Source: Stentor coeruleus (taxonomy: Eukaryota; Ciliophora; Heterotrichea; Heterotrichida; Stentoridae). From it: 29,353 bases of DNA. The notes under the pieces were generated by a model that was given only the letters and a program-made list of their open reading frames with translations, did no database searches and was not told where the DNA came from. The stretch covers positions 1 through 29,353 of the forward strand of contig MPUH01000919.1 of assembly GCA_001970955.1 (NCBI GenBank). Direction: 5' to 3'. Positions 11,001 through 18,962 of this stretch are shown here, piece after piece. The translations under genes and the position numbers were made by a program. Positions within the stretch are counted from its first letter, which is position 1; every line of letters starts with the position of its first letter.

Positions 11001-14000
11001 TCAGGGAAATTATTTTTGAGTGCATTCGTTACTGATCTTCTTAACAACGATTTTACTACTTCTATGGAAATTACATCCTATACTGCGGCAATAGAAATTT
11101 TATTCGATCCGATTGTAATATATATTTAGCCTATTGATAGTAGCTCTATTTTCGATATTCATATTTTTGCATATAATGATTATGGGGAATTGCTTAGCAC
11201 TACGTTGGAAGCAGATTTCAAGTTTAGCTGTTTGGATGGATCAACATGCTCTGGACTGATTATCGATAAAATAAACCTTAAAAGTGAAGATAAAATTACT
11301 ATAACAGGAGGTAAAATTTCATATGAACAATGCAAGATTCTCTCATCTGGGGACTTTGACTTTTCTGTTTCAGCTGTAGGATATGTTAAAAGCCAAACAT
11401 TATTTAACTCTTTCAAAAATTATGTTAAAGAAGTTCAAATTTCGAAACTGCAAAGTAGTCCTTCAGTTAATTTTATAGTCCCATTAAATATAGCGCTCAT
11501 TGGTGAAGATGGTTTGAGCTACATTTTACCAACAAGTGTATCTTTAATTGACGAAAATAATAATCCTTTTACTGGAGACATTAAATTAGAAACTTCTTCA
11601 GGATATACAATTCATAACATAAGCTTCTCTCATGCTAAAACTTATAATATCATAGCTTCAACTACAAGTAACTCTATTACTAGTTCAATTTCTATAACAG
11701 TCATTCAAAATAAAATTAAAATTATCCTTCCTGGTGAGCCATATTATGACAATAAAGAATTTATAGCATCAATTGAGGTCTACGATAGTTCTAGTACAAC
11801 TTTAGAAACTAATTATGGGACTTATACCTTCACCATATTCACTGATCCAAATATAAAACTCTCATCAAATACAATCAAAACATCTGCAGGAAAAGGTTCA
11901 TTATCAATTCTTATAGACACAGCAGGAACATATACTTTAAATATAAAAGATAATGATTTTAATGATGCAATAAGTCCTGTAATTATAGTTAAAGAAGGTA
12001 TAAAGCTTATAACAACTACAGCTAAATTCGATCACAGCCTTAGCACTTTATTTGAATTACCTATTATAATTACCAATAAAACTGATGCAGCTTTTCTTTA
12101 TGAAACAATTTTAAACATTACCTGTGAAACAGCAGATTTATATGGTGAAACTCTGACTATCACAACTTCTAACAGTACAGGATCATTTTGGATATATTTC
12201 AATAGTGCAGGAACTAAAAAATGCAAGGTCCAATCTTCTTTTACAGTATCGGCATCATTTACTTTCACAATTAGCAATACAAAAATCAATAATAATACAT
12301 TGTGTGATGTTGGAATAAGTGATAATAGATGTTACAAATGTAAAGATGCAGCTAAAAAAACTAGCAATGAATCTTGTACTTGCGGAGGTAATAGTCAATA
12401 TAATGATGCAACTAAATTATGTGCTTGCAATGCTGGTTTTGATACTGTTAATGGATATTGTGTTAAATGTGGTTGGTATTTCAAAGAAGATGAGATTAAA
12501 GGTTATTATGAAGAAGATTATAAAGGGATTATTATGGAGTTTACTAAACCTGTAGCTCAGAGTAAAGATGGGTCATGTAACTCTATTGTCACAGTTCCAG
12601 AATCTTTGAAAGAGAATTTCTTAAGTTGTTCTTGGGTGAATTCATTGAAATTGAAAGTTGCTTTTAGTAAGATTGTAAAAGGAGATGAATTTTATATGGA
12701 ACTTGATCCTTCACTTGTCCAATATGTTAAATCAGGTGACTGTAGTGAAGAAATATATGATTTAAATATTAAGATTTCTGCAATTTATGATATACCAACA
12801 CCTACTTCATCAATCACTGCTCCTAATTCGTTATCTATTGCCTGTGGTTCTGATATGGACATTACTATTATGACAAAAAATATTAACCAAGATTATAATT
12901 ATATATGGTCAACAGATATTGGCGATGCAAACAAAGCCCTTGCAGATTTAATTAATAATCAAGTCACCCCATCTTTTAGTATTAATATCAAATATTTCAC
13001 TGCAGGTACTCTGAATATTTATTTGAAAATAGAAAGTCAAACATTTGGAACATCAAGCTCAAGTAAAGCTGTTATAAATGTTAATGGAGATAAAGAAATT
13101 ATGGCTCAAATGTCTGCAGGAAGTAGTGTCAAAATCAAAAAATCAGACACTCTTCCTTTAAAACCAACAATGATTGACACTTGTGGAGCAGCAGGTCCAT
13201 ATACTTATACATGGGAATATACGCAAAATGTAACATCTAACCTTTTTAACTTTCAAACTTTCATGCAAAAGCAAAAGAAAACTGATTCTATCCTGATATC
13301 TCCAAATGATCTTAATGAAGGAATTTTATATACATTTACAGTTACTCTAGAATCAAATAATATAAAAGGAAGTGCTTCAATAAGTGTTGAAGTTGAGTCA
13401 AATCCTATAGAAGTTCAGTTTTTAAGATCAAGTGGTTCTGTAGGTAATACAAACGATTTATCAATTGAGATAGAAACAATGGATCCTGATGATTCAGGTG
13501 CATCATTAAGCATTGTTTGGTCTTGTTCTGAAGGTACATCCTCATGTTTAGACAATAATGGTATCAATATTCTTGAAAATCTTGATATAAATAGCAAAAC
13601 TCTTATTGTGTCAAAAGATAGACTTAGGGACTTTGCCATGTACTCATTTTATGCTACAGTTTCAAATAGTGATAAAAGTACTACAGGGCAAATCGATATA
13701 GATATTAACAGTAATATAAAAGGTGATGTCAAAATCAAACCTTTTCAAGGTTCTGTCAACAATGATATTGCTATTATTGTTATTCCAGAAATTCAGCCAT
13801 ATGACGGGATTATATTTAAATGGACTTTTAGCCCATCTCTTGAATCTAGCAATATAATTTACGACCAATCTTTTATGTATATCCCACCAGAAAGCCTTAA
13901 AAATAGCATAAATTATCAATTAACTTTCGAAATGTATGAATTAGGTTTAGAAGAATATGCAACATCAGGGTTTATTGTGCTAACAAGAAACTCCCCTCCT

Positions 14001-15890
14001 GTATGCGCAAACTTTACAGTTACTGCAAATGATAAATATAAACTTGAAGGTCTTGAATGTAGTGATGATGATTCATTTATTCTTATATACCAATATGGTT
14101 ACATAAATAATAAAGACACAGTTACGCCTTTGACAAAACCTTTATTTACAACTCCAATAGAATTAAGAATACCCAATAATGTTGAAGTGTTATCCCTTGT
14201 AGTATGTGATACAATGGGATCTTGTAGTGATTATAGAGCAAATATTACGATAAGCCAAGGCCGACAACTTGAAGAAAGTGATTTGATTGCTAATTTCATT
14301 GCAGACACTGTTGATTCTGATTTCATTCCTTCATCTATTATTTATTATGCTGGAATAGTAACTGATGAATCTGACTATATGTATTTATATGATCAAAACT
14401 TTGCTTATTTTGCCAATGAAGAATTTGACAGTTTGACTTTGGATACATTTTTAAGCACAATACAAGCTTTACTTCATTCTTCATATTTTGATAATAATCC
14501 TATTACTGAAGATATCTTAAATAATGCTACTCAAACTATACTTGATGTATTAAATGAATATACTTCCTCAGTTACTCAAGAACAAGGAGATGTGATTTTT
14601 AACACATTAGCTACTTTTACATCTAGTATCAACATTGATATTCTAAGCAGTTTATATAAAATCATGTCTGAATTGCAAATGACCACTTTATTGCTTGATA
14701 ATTTTATTATATATATAGATTCAGCAAACTCTACAAATATGATTTACAGATATAGAAACACTGGATTTGAAATTTCAAACATGACGATTTTAGCTAGGGA
14801 CAATATAATTTCTTTTGCAAATGTCTCCAGCTTTAATAATGCCGATGTCCTTGATATTTATTTTGCAAGTTACTTGATAAATGAAATTGAATATTTTGAT
14901 ATAGAATTATATGTTACAGGGTTATATGAAAATTATACACTTTTTTTAAATGATGAAAGTAAAGCTGTAACTATAAATGCTCAAGATAATTTAACTGTAC
15001 AAGTTGAAGGTATTTTTAATATTGGAGATGAATATATATGCGAATATTTAAATAATGGTACATGGAGTTCTAATGGATGTAATGTTGAAAGTGTCAATAC
15101 TTCATATATGATTATAAACCTTGATCAACTTTCATTATATAGAATACAATTGTTTGATAATAGTGATTCTTGTGGTATTGGTTTAGGGCCAATATTAATA
15201 ATGATTATTATTATTTTGATTATGATATTCTTTTCTTTATTATTCCTAATACGCGATTCAAAAATAAGCAACACAAATTTCAATAATACCTTTTTATTGT
15301 TATACCCATTAACAAGTGTGTTTATTCAGCAAAGTAAATTTAGAAGAGTTACTATAGTTATACAGATAATAACTTGCGAATTGCTTTTATTAACTCTTAT
15401 AGGCGCTTTTTATAACTATTTTGAAAATACTGATAAGAAAAGTGATAATAGTATTAATGGATTTTCTGGATTACAACTTTCAAGAGGGGCTACAGCTTTG
15501 GCTTTGACTCAAACATTTACGATCCCTATTTTTGTATTAAATGCCCTTACACTTAAAGGTAAGCCATTTCATAAAATTACTATTCCTGTATGTATTTTTA
15601 TTACTCTCGCATGCTTAGCCGGATTAATTGTTATGACAATAAAATATTGTTCTGGATGGACAGAATATTGGATTGCAAATTGGGCTATTTTCTATTTAAT
15701 TGACATTTGTTCCCTAGAAATAATATATGCAGCAATATTAAGCTATTATATTAAGGTCGAAACATTTGAGACTGATTATAAAAATGATCCAGAAAAAAAT
15801 ACGATGAAAGACTCTGATGAAAATCTAAATTCTAACAGAAATTTAGTTGCTAATGAAGAAAGTGAAGAATATGAAATTATAGCTGATTAA
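2031..15890 (+). CDS. Giant repeat-array / REJ / GPS-like multi-pass membrane protein, gene 1 (15 exons)
   Basis: One frame runs from ATG 2031 to TAA 15890, broken only by 14 phase-0 15-nt introns. Exons are 2031-2378, 2394-2996, 3012-3629, 3645-4049, 4065-4691, 4707-5342, 5358-5981, 5997-6638, 6654-7301, 7317-7934, 7950-9200, 9216-9821, 9837-10487, 10503-11114 and 11130-15890, giving about 4549 residues. The start is chosen because it begins a clear signal peptide (MRLSICLLLV, then a hydrophobic core ending near EGA). About 16 repeat units follow. Each has a first half with Cys, G-x-C-x-F and NVRI-x-RSG motifs, and a second half with YLE, GG and F-x-x-IYF-x-x-SG motifs. Next come a Cys-rich stretch (about residues 3355-3410), a REJ-like region to about 4010, a GPS-like motif (about 4267-4300), five hydrophobic helices (about 4317-4505) and an acidic tail. 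The order resembles polycystin-1 family proteins; function is unknown, probably cell-surface adhesion or sensing. One codon contains an N (9153). Confidence 0.88.
2379..2393 (+). other. 15-nt intron 1, gene 1
   Basis: Sequence gtaaaaattacttag. Phase 0. Separates the leader exon (116 codons) from the first full repeat unit (exon 2, 201 codons). Retention would place TAG in frame. Identical in gene 2 (19254-19268). Confidence 0.9.
2997..3011 (+). other. 15-nt intron 2, gene 1
   Basis: Sequence gtaaaaattacttag, the same as intron 1. Phase 0, in-frame TAG if retained. Lies at the end of repeat unit 2; exon 3 is 206 codons. Confidence 0.9.
3630..3644 (+). other. 15-nt intron 3, gene 1
   Basis: Sequence gtaatatttacttag. 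Phase 0, in-frame TAG if retained. The next exon is the short 135-codon unit. The gene 2 counterpart differs at two positions (gtaatttttatttag). Confidence 0.9.
4050..4064 (+). other. 15-nt intron 4, gene 1
   Basis: Sequence gtaatgtttatttag. Phase 0, in-frame TAG if retained. Ends the short half-unit exon; exon 5 is 209 codons. Confidence 0.9.
4692..4706 (+). other. 15-nt intron 5, gene 1
   Basis: Sequence gtaaaatttatttag. Phase 0, in-frame TAG if retained. Exon 6 is 212 codons. Confidence 0.9.
5343..5357 (+). other. 15-nt intron 6, gene 1
   Basis: Sequence gtaaaatttacttag. Phase 0, in-frame TAG if retained. Exon 7 is 208 codons, one codon shorter than in gene 2. Confidence 0.9.
5982..5996 (+). 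other. 15-nt intron 7, gene 1, with CAG 3' splice site
   Basis: Sequence gtaatatttatacag. It has the same GTA start, TA at positions 9-10, length, phase and unit-boundary position as the other introns, but ends in CAG. It is the only intron here that would leave the frame open if retained, adding Val-Ile-Phe-Ile-Gln. Whether it is always spliced cannot be told from DNA alone. Confidence 0.75.
6639..6653 (+). other. 15-nt intron 8, gene 1
   Basis: Sequence gtattttttacttag, with T rather than A at position 4. Phase 0, in-frame TAG if retained. Exon 9 is 216 codons. Confidence 0.9.
7302..7316 (+). other. 15-nt intron 9, gene 1
   Basis: Sequence gtaacttatatttag. Phase 0, in-frame TAG if retained. 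Exon 10 is 206 codons. Confidence 0.9.
7935..7949 (+). other. 15-nt intron 10, gene 1
   Basis: Sequence gtaagatttacttag. Phase 0, in-frame TAG if retained. Exon 11 is 417 codons and holds two units with no intron between them. Confidence 0.9.
9133..9173 (+). repeat. 20-nt direct duplication around an ambiguous base (N at 9153)
   Basis: Twenty bases (taaatgtttcaaatatgctg) occur at 9133-9152 and again at 9154-9173, separated by the only N in the window. The 21-nt period keeps the frame and duplicates seven residues (NVSNML plus X). This looks like an unmerged overlap at an assembly gap. The matching part of gene 2 is absent, so it cannot be checked against the paralogue. Confidence 0.9.
9201..9215 (+). 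other. 15-nt intron 11, gene 1
   Basis: Sequence gtaatttttatttag. Phase 0, in-frame TAG if retained. Absent from gene 2 because the whole surrounding block is missing there. Confidence 0.9.
9822..9836 (+). other. 15-nt intron 12, gene 1
   Basis: Sequence gtaaattttatttag. Phase 0, in-frame TAG if retained. Exon 13 is 217 codons. Within the block missing from gene 2. Confidence 0.9.
10488..10502 (+). other. 15-nt intron 13, gene 1
   Basis: Sequence gtattttatatttag, T at position 4. Phase 0, in-frame TAG if retained. Exon 14 is 204 codons. Within the block missing from gene 2. Confidence 0.9.
11115..11129 (+). other. 15-nt intron 14, gene 1
   Basis: Sequence gtaatatatatttag. Phase 0, in-frame TAG if retained. 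It is the last recognisable intron; exon 15 then runs 1586 codons plus stop with no in-frame TAG. Confidence 0.9.
12303..12476 (+). other. Cys-rich EGF-like stretch, gene 1
   Basis: About a dozen Cys in under 60 residues, including CYKCKDAAKK, SCTCGG, LCACNAGFD and YCVKCGW. This is a spacing style common in EGF-like and growth-factor-receptor-type Cys-rich modules of ciliate surface proteins. It separates the repeat array from the REJ-like region. The gene 2 counterpart starts at 26628. Confidence 0.7.
12480..14260 (+). other. REJ-like extracellular region, gene 1
   Basis: Residues about 3414-4007 contain successive beta-rich modules with YIWSTD, YTYTWEY, IVWSCS and FKWTFSP Trp motifs, which resemble the Trp-containing strands of the REJ/PKD-type domains of polycystin-1 relatives. 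Assignment is by motif pattern and by position before a GPS-like motif; a profile search would be decisive. It includes the 319-nt segment that is identical in gene 2. Confidence 0.55.
15039..15161 (+). other. Degenerate GPS (GAIN) motif, gene 1
   Basis: The C-x-Y-(x)n-TW-(x)n-GC pattern (CEYLNNGTWSSNGC) is followed by DQLSLYRIQL immediately before the first membrane helix. In canonical GPS motifs the cleavage site is His-Leu followed by Ser or Thr, preceded by two Cys. Here the His is Gln and the two downstream Cys are absent, so autoproteolysis is doubtful. Confidence 0.55.
15171..15758 (+). other. Five predicted membrane helices, gene 1
   Basis: Hydrophobic segments lie at about residues 4317-4337 (PILIMIIIILIMIFF), 4370-4392 (TIVIQIITCELLLLTLIGAF), 4419-4438, 4446-4468 (PVCIFITLACLAGLIVM) and 4482-4505. 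The link between helices 1 and 2, with SKFRR just before helix 2, resembles the start of the polycystin-1 membrane core, but no PLAT domain fits in the gap. An acidic 44-residue tail (EESEEYE near its end) follows. Confidence 0.75.
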
Positions 15891-15982
15891 GCTTATAGGT
15901 TAGTAATTATTTAGTTATAGAAATTTTATTTCTTAATTTTTTTATAAAAGTATCGTTAAATTAGATAAACAATTCAATATAA

Positions 15983-15988
15983 AATAAA
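15983..15988 (+). terminator. Possible polyadenylation signal of gene 1
   Basis: AATAAA about 93 nt after the stop codon, in AT-rich 3' flank. The hexamer is expected often by chance at this base composition, so the support is weak. Confidence 0.2.
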
Positions 15989-16033
15989 ACTTAGAAATAT
16001 TCAGATATATAATAAAAATAACTCTTAACTAAA

Positions 16034-16215
16034 CTCTAAAGATTCTGGAATGATATTTTTATTTAGTTTATGATAACACAGAAACATTTTCTCTGCAGCT
16101 GCAATTTTAATTTTGAAGATGGTAAAGAATCTGACTATTGAATTCGATTAAAATATAGAGGTGAGCAGCGTTAGGGTAAGTGGGCTTCTGACTAATTAAA
16201 CTTATTTCTAAAGTA
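16034..16215. repeat. Diverged, internally deleted third copy of flank sequence
   Basis: Starts ctctaaagat like 661-670 and follows copy A to about 766, then jumps to the sequence at about 907 (gactctgattattgaattc in copy A) and follows it to about 1015 (actaattaa plus a short tail). It is clearly more diverged than copies A and B are from each other. Confidence 0.7.
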
Positions 16216-18205
16216 CACTAAATTCTATATTAAAATAGCCATCTATAATTAAATTTAGATATTAAATATGACAAGATTAATTATAATTAATACAACTAGT
16301 ATTTGATTGTGGGTAAGTTTAAATACTTTTTTTACTAGCACACCCAATAATATTGACTATAAATATTGACATACTGTCCAAGGATTGTTCAAAGTGACAA
16401 TATTAAAACAAAAAAGCCAAGCATTTATTATAATCAGTATATTATCTAATATTAAGCATGCCTATAAAGGATTCAAGTCGCTTGATAAAGCATTACAATT
16501 TTTTTGATATAATATTTTTTTACCAGAAAATTATTAGTCTATCTATCACGATCATATATGTATCTTTATTATATAAAAATATTTACTAAAATTACTTTGT
16601 AAGCTTGGACTTTGTAAATTTTAAATCACTAATCTTAATATAATACCTTTTAGAGTATTTAAAAACAAAATATTAAACTAATTATCCATTACTATATTTG
16701 ATTAGTTAGGCTTCATCAATTTCTAAGAAATTTTTATACAAAAATTGATAAAGAATGAATCAACCTTAAAATCAGCAAAATTATTTGATGTAGGGTCGTA
16801 TAAGAATATGCTTTATTCAAATATGAAAAATTATGCATGCAAAAATTTCCATTATATACTTAAAAATTATCAGATGTGTAATTATAAGCCTATCCCAATC
16901 TGGATAGTTAAAAGTTTTTCTACCCTAAAACTGATTTTATACCTTAAATATTATATCCCTACATACTTTCTAACTTTAAGCTGCTGCCGATATGAAATTC
17001 TAGTAATAGTTCAATCTTCAAAATAATAGCTACTGTATTAAATTATATATTTAATCTTTATATAACATTTAGCATGAATATCTGAGTCTGGGGCAACCAT
17101 ATAATAGAATTTCCCATGCAATTTACGAGTACTATAAGCTAAAGCTATTTATAGTTGAATTATGTTTAAGTAATTATAGTCAAATGTGCTTAAATATAAT
17201 TTTTTTTTAAATAGACTCATAGAGTAAAACAAATAATCTAATTATTTTTAGTTAAGTATTCAGACGGCATTGCTGTATTTTCAAGGTATTTCGATGTTGA
17301 AACTAGTGCTTATTTTACTAAATATACAAAAATAACTATTATATCTGCTCCAAGTGTGATTGAAGAGCAATTGACTATTACAGACAGTGATGAGAAGATA
17401 TAAATCATTCTTAATAAAAACTTTATATCGAAACTCTAATAGAAATATAAAATTTTTGAATTTGGCTTCAAAGACGAATTAAAAAAACCAAACTATTACC
17501 ATCACAGTTATGCCAATTATTATCATCCTAACACTAAACTCTAAAGATTTTAGAATGACAATTTTTACTAAGCTTATTGAAAACACAGAAATATTTTTTC
17601 TAGCATCATAAAATTTTAGCTTTGAAGATGGAAAGCATCTTCATATAATTACTGAAAAACCCTTTCATTTATAGTGGTGTCTAAATTATGTCTGAATCTT
17701 TTTAAACTAATAATCTTCTCTAGAAATAACAATTTGAAGTTAAAGAAAAATCAGTCCTCTAGTGATTCTTCAGCATTTCTGGTACAAAGTAGGCTCTGAC
17801 TATTGAATTCAATGAAAATTTTTTTTTTATGAAAATACAGAGTACGCGACACTAGGGAAAGTAGGCTATGTTAACTAATTAAGCTTGTTTCTTAAGTTAA
17901 AAACTCTAATTTTTCGAAAGCTTTTTTGAGACTTTATATTTACCATATTATTTTTTCAATTTTGTTTTTAGAGTGTAATCTTTGCTTAATCTTTTGGAAA
18001 ATGAGTATTTTATGTATTCGTATGAAGAACTTTATATAAAAAATTAACATGAAGCTTTAAGCCTAGAGCTAATTATAAAATTAAACTCAAAACTTCAATT
18101 CTTTATGAAAATCAAGAAAATAAACTAAAGCAAATTCTTCATAATAACCAAAAGTTAATAAAATAGTTTCTATGATTGTATATTGTAAATTATATAGGGC
18201 ATATG

Positions 18206-18305
18206 CATATTAATATTAATAGAGAATTTTTTTGACTTTCAAATTTAAGATATCAAGAAAGTCATGCAGCTGCCACAAATGATTCTTAGGAGTATAAATA
18301 TAAAG
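18206..18305. other. 100-nt non-coding block identical in both flanks, with hairpin (copy B)
   Basis: Counterpart of 1329-1428. The stem arms are at 18233-18240 and 18257-18264. No stem mutation can be tested for compensation because the two copies do not differ here. Confidence 0.4.
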
Positions 18306-18772
18306 TTAGTTTATGATATTGATAGAAAGAAACTCTGAAAGTTTAAAGAAAAAGCTTTTTTTAGGCGTAAAAAATGCATTTTGAAGTTAAAAGATTTCAC
18401 TAGACTATAAGTAAAGGATAAGATAGCAATGCTTGGAATTATTCACAAAATTGTATAGCGTTCAAAGAAGTGCAAAAAAGTCCAAAAAATTAGATAATTT
18501 CATCAAAGCTATAACCCTTCCTTGAAATTTGCTCTTATCTGCTTTAAAGTATAATAAGAATGAATTAAGTATTGAAAAAGTTTAAGCTACCTATACATTC
18601 AAACAAACAAGGCCTTATGAATGCTTAATCAAGTTCGCTAGAAAATCGAAAAAAAATTAAATTTAAAAAAATCACCCTCTAATCTTGTATTTTTCAGATA
18701 TCAAATTAGAATGTTAGTGCCACTAAGCCAATATATGAAACACCCTGGTTTTATACAGCAAATATATATATA

Positions 18773-18829
18773 TATAAACAAATCTTGACATATTTTTTGT
18801 TGACTTATTTATACCTATTAGGAAAAATG
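18773..18829 (+). promoter_or_regulatory. Conserved promoter-proximal block of gene 2
   Basis: Same block as upstream of gene 1, with the paired ttgac elements at 18785-18797 and 18800-18812. Identity here suggests both genes share their regulation. Confidence 0.4.
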
Positions 18830-18905
18830 GTTTATAATATATTAAACAATATAATAATTATTAGTTTAGTAAGTCTAATCATGGAATAAATTCGTTTATA
18901 ATAAT

Positions 18906-18962
18906 ATGAGACTGTCTATTTGTTTATTGCTTGTCGGTATTTGGGTAATAGTAGAAGGAGCT
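18906..18962 (+). other. Signal peptide of gene 2
   Basis: Nearly identical to the gene 1 leader: Met-Arg, hydrophobic core, then EGAC. It supports the choice of start codon in both genes, because the leader begins exactly at the shared ATG. Confidence 0.85.

Larger units (their letters stand above)
2394..12290 (+). repeat. Tandem protein-repeat array of gene 1 (about 16 units of about 640 nt)
   Basis: Intron-to-intron spacing is 618-666 nt, apart from one short unit (420 nt) and a double unit without an internal intron (1266 nt). Each unit looks like two beta-rich half-domains. The first carries a Cys pair (for example CIIDLKK and GGKCTF in exon 7) and the motif RIKRSG. The second carries Y-hydrophobic-E-(S/D), GG, TG and IYF-x-x-SG motifs. 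This is compatible with Ig-like or filamin-like folds, but no family could be assigned by eye. The last units (from about 11740) lack introns and grade into the Cys-rich stretch. Confidence 0.85.
15891..16881. other. 3' flank of gene 1 / intergenic; no gene seen
   Basis: AT-rich DNA between the gene 1 stop and the point where the duplicated flank begins to align with position 1. It contains a diverged third copy of part of the flank (16034-16215). Otherwise nothing is recognisable. The equivalent region before gene 1 lies outside the window, so its conservation cannot be judged. Confidence 0.6.
16882..18905. repeat. 5' flank of gene 2, copy B of the duplicated flank; no gene seen
   Basis: Aligned to 1-2030 along its whole length, roughly 90 percent identical by eye, with scattered short indels typical of non-coding DNA. 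The most conserved parts are the 100-nt block at 18206-18305 and the last 130 nt before the start codon. Confidence 0.8.

Noticed and set aside
2391..11129. Reassignment of TAG to Gln, with each gene a single uninterrupted frame
   Set aside because: In-frame TAG occurs only as the last codon of 15-nt segments that always begin GTA and have TA at positions 9-10, and never in the long last exon, where Gln is coded by CAA or CAG. Introns explain this; recoding does not. The CAG in intron 7 alone could be read either way.
2031..11129. Many separate small genes of 120-420 codons in a row
   Set aside because: All lie in the same frame, only the first has a signal peptide, and the apparent starts are internal Met codons of repeat units.
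12319..12555. Plus-strand alternate-frame reading of 78 residues (also 26644-26934)
   Set aside because: It overlaps the Cys-rich stretch in another frame, and the Cys spacing shows which frame is real.
13662..13919. Reverse-strand 85-residue frame conserved in both genes (also 27987-28244)
   Set aside because: It is opposite the well-supported REJ-like coding region; conservation follows from the sense strand.
16745..17026. 93-residue open frame in the intergenic region
   Set aside because: The part that overlaps copy A has TGA in place of TGG near position 26. No signal, domain or intron is seen, and it lies in diverging AT-rich flank.
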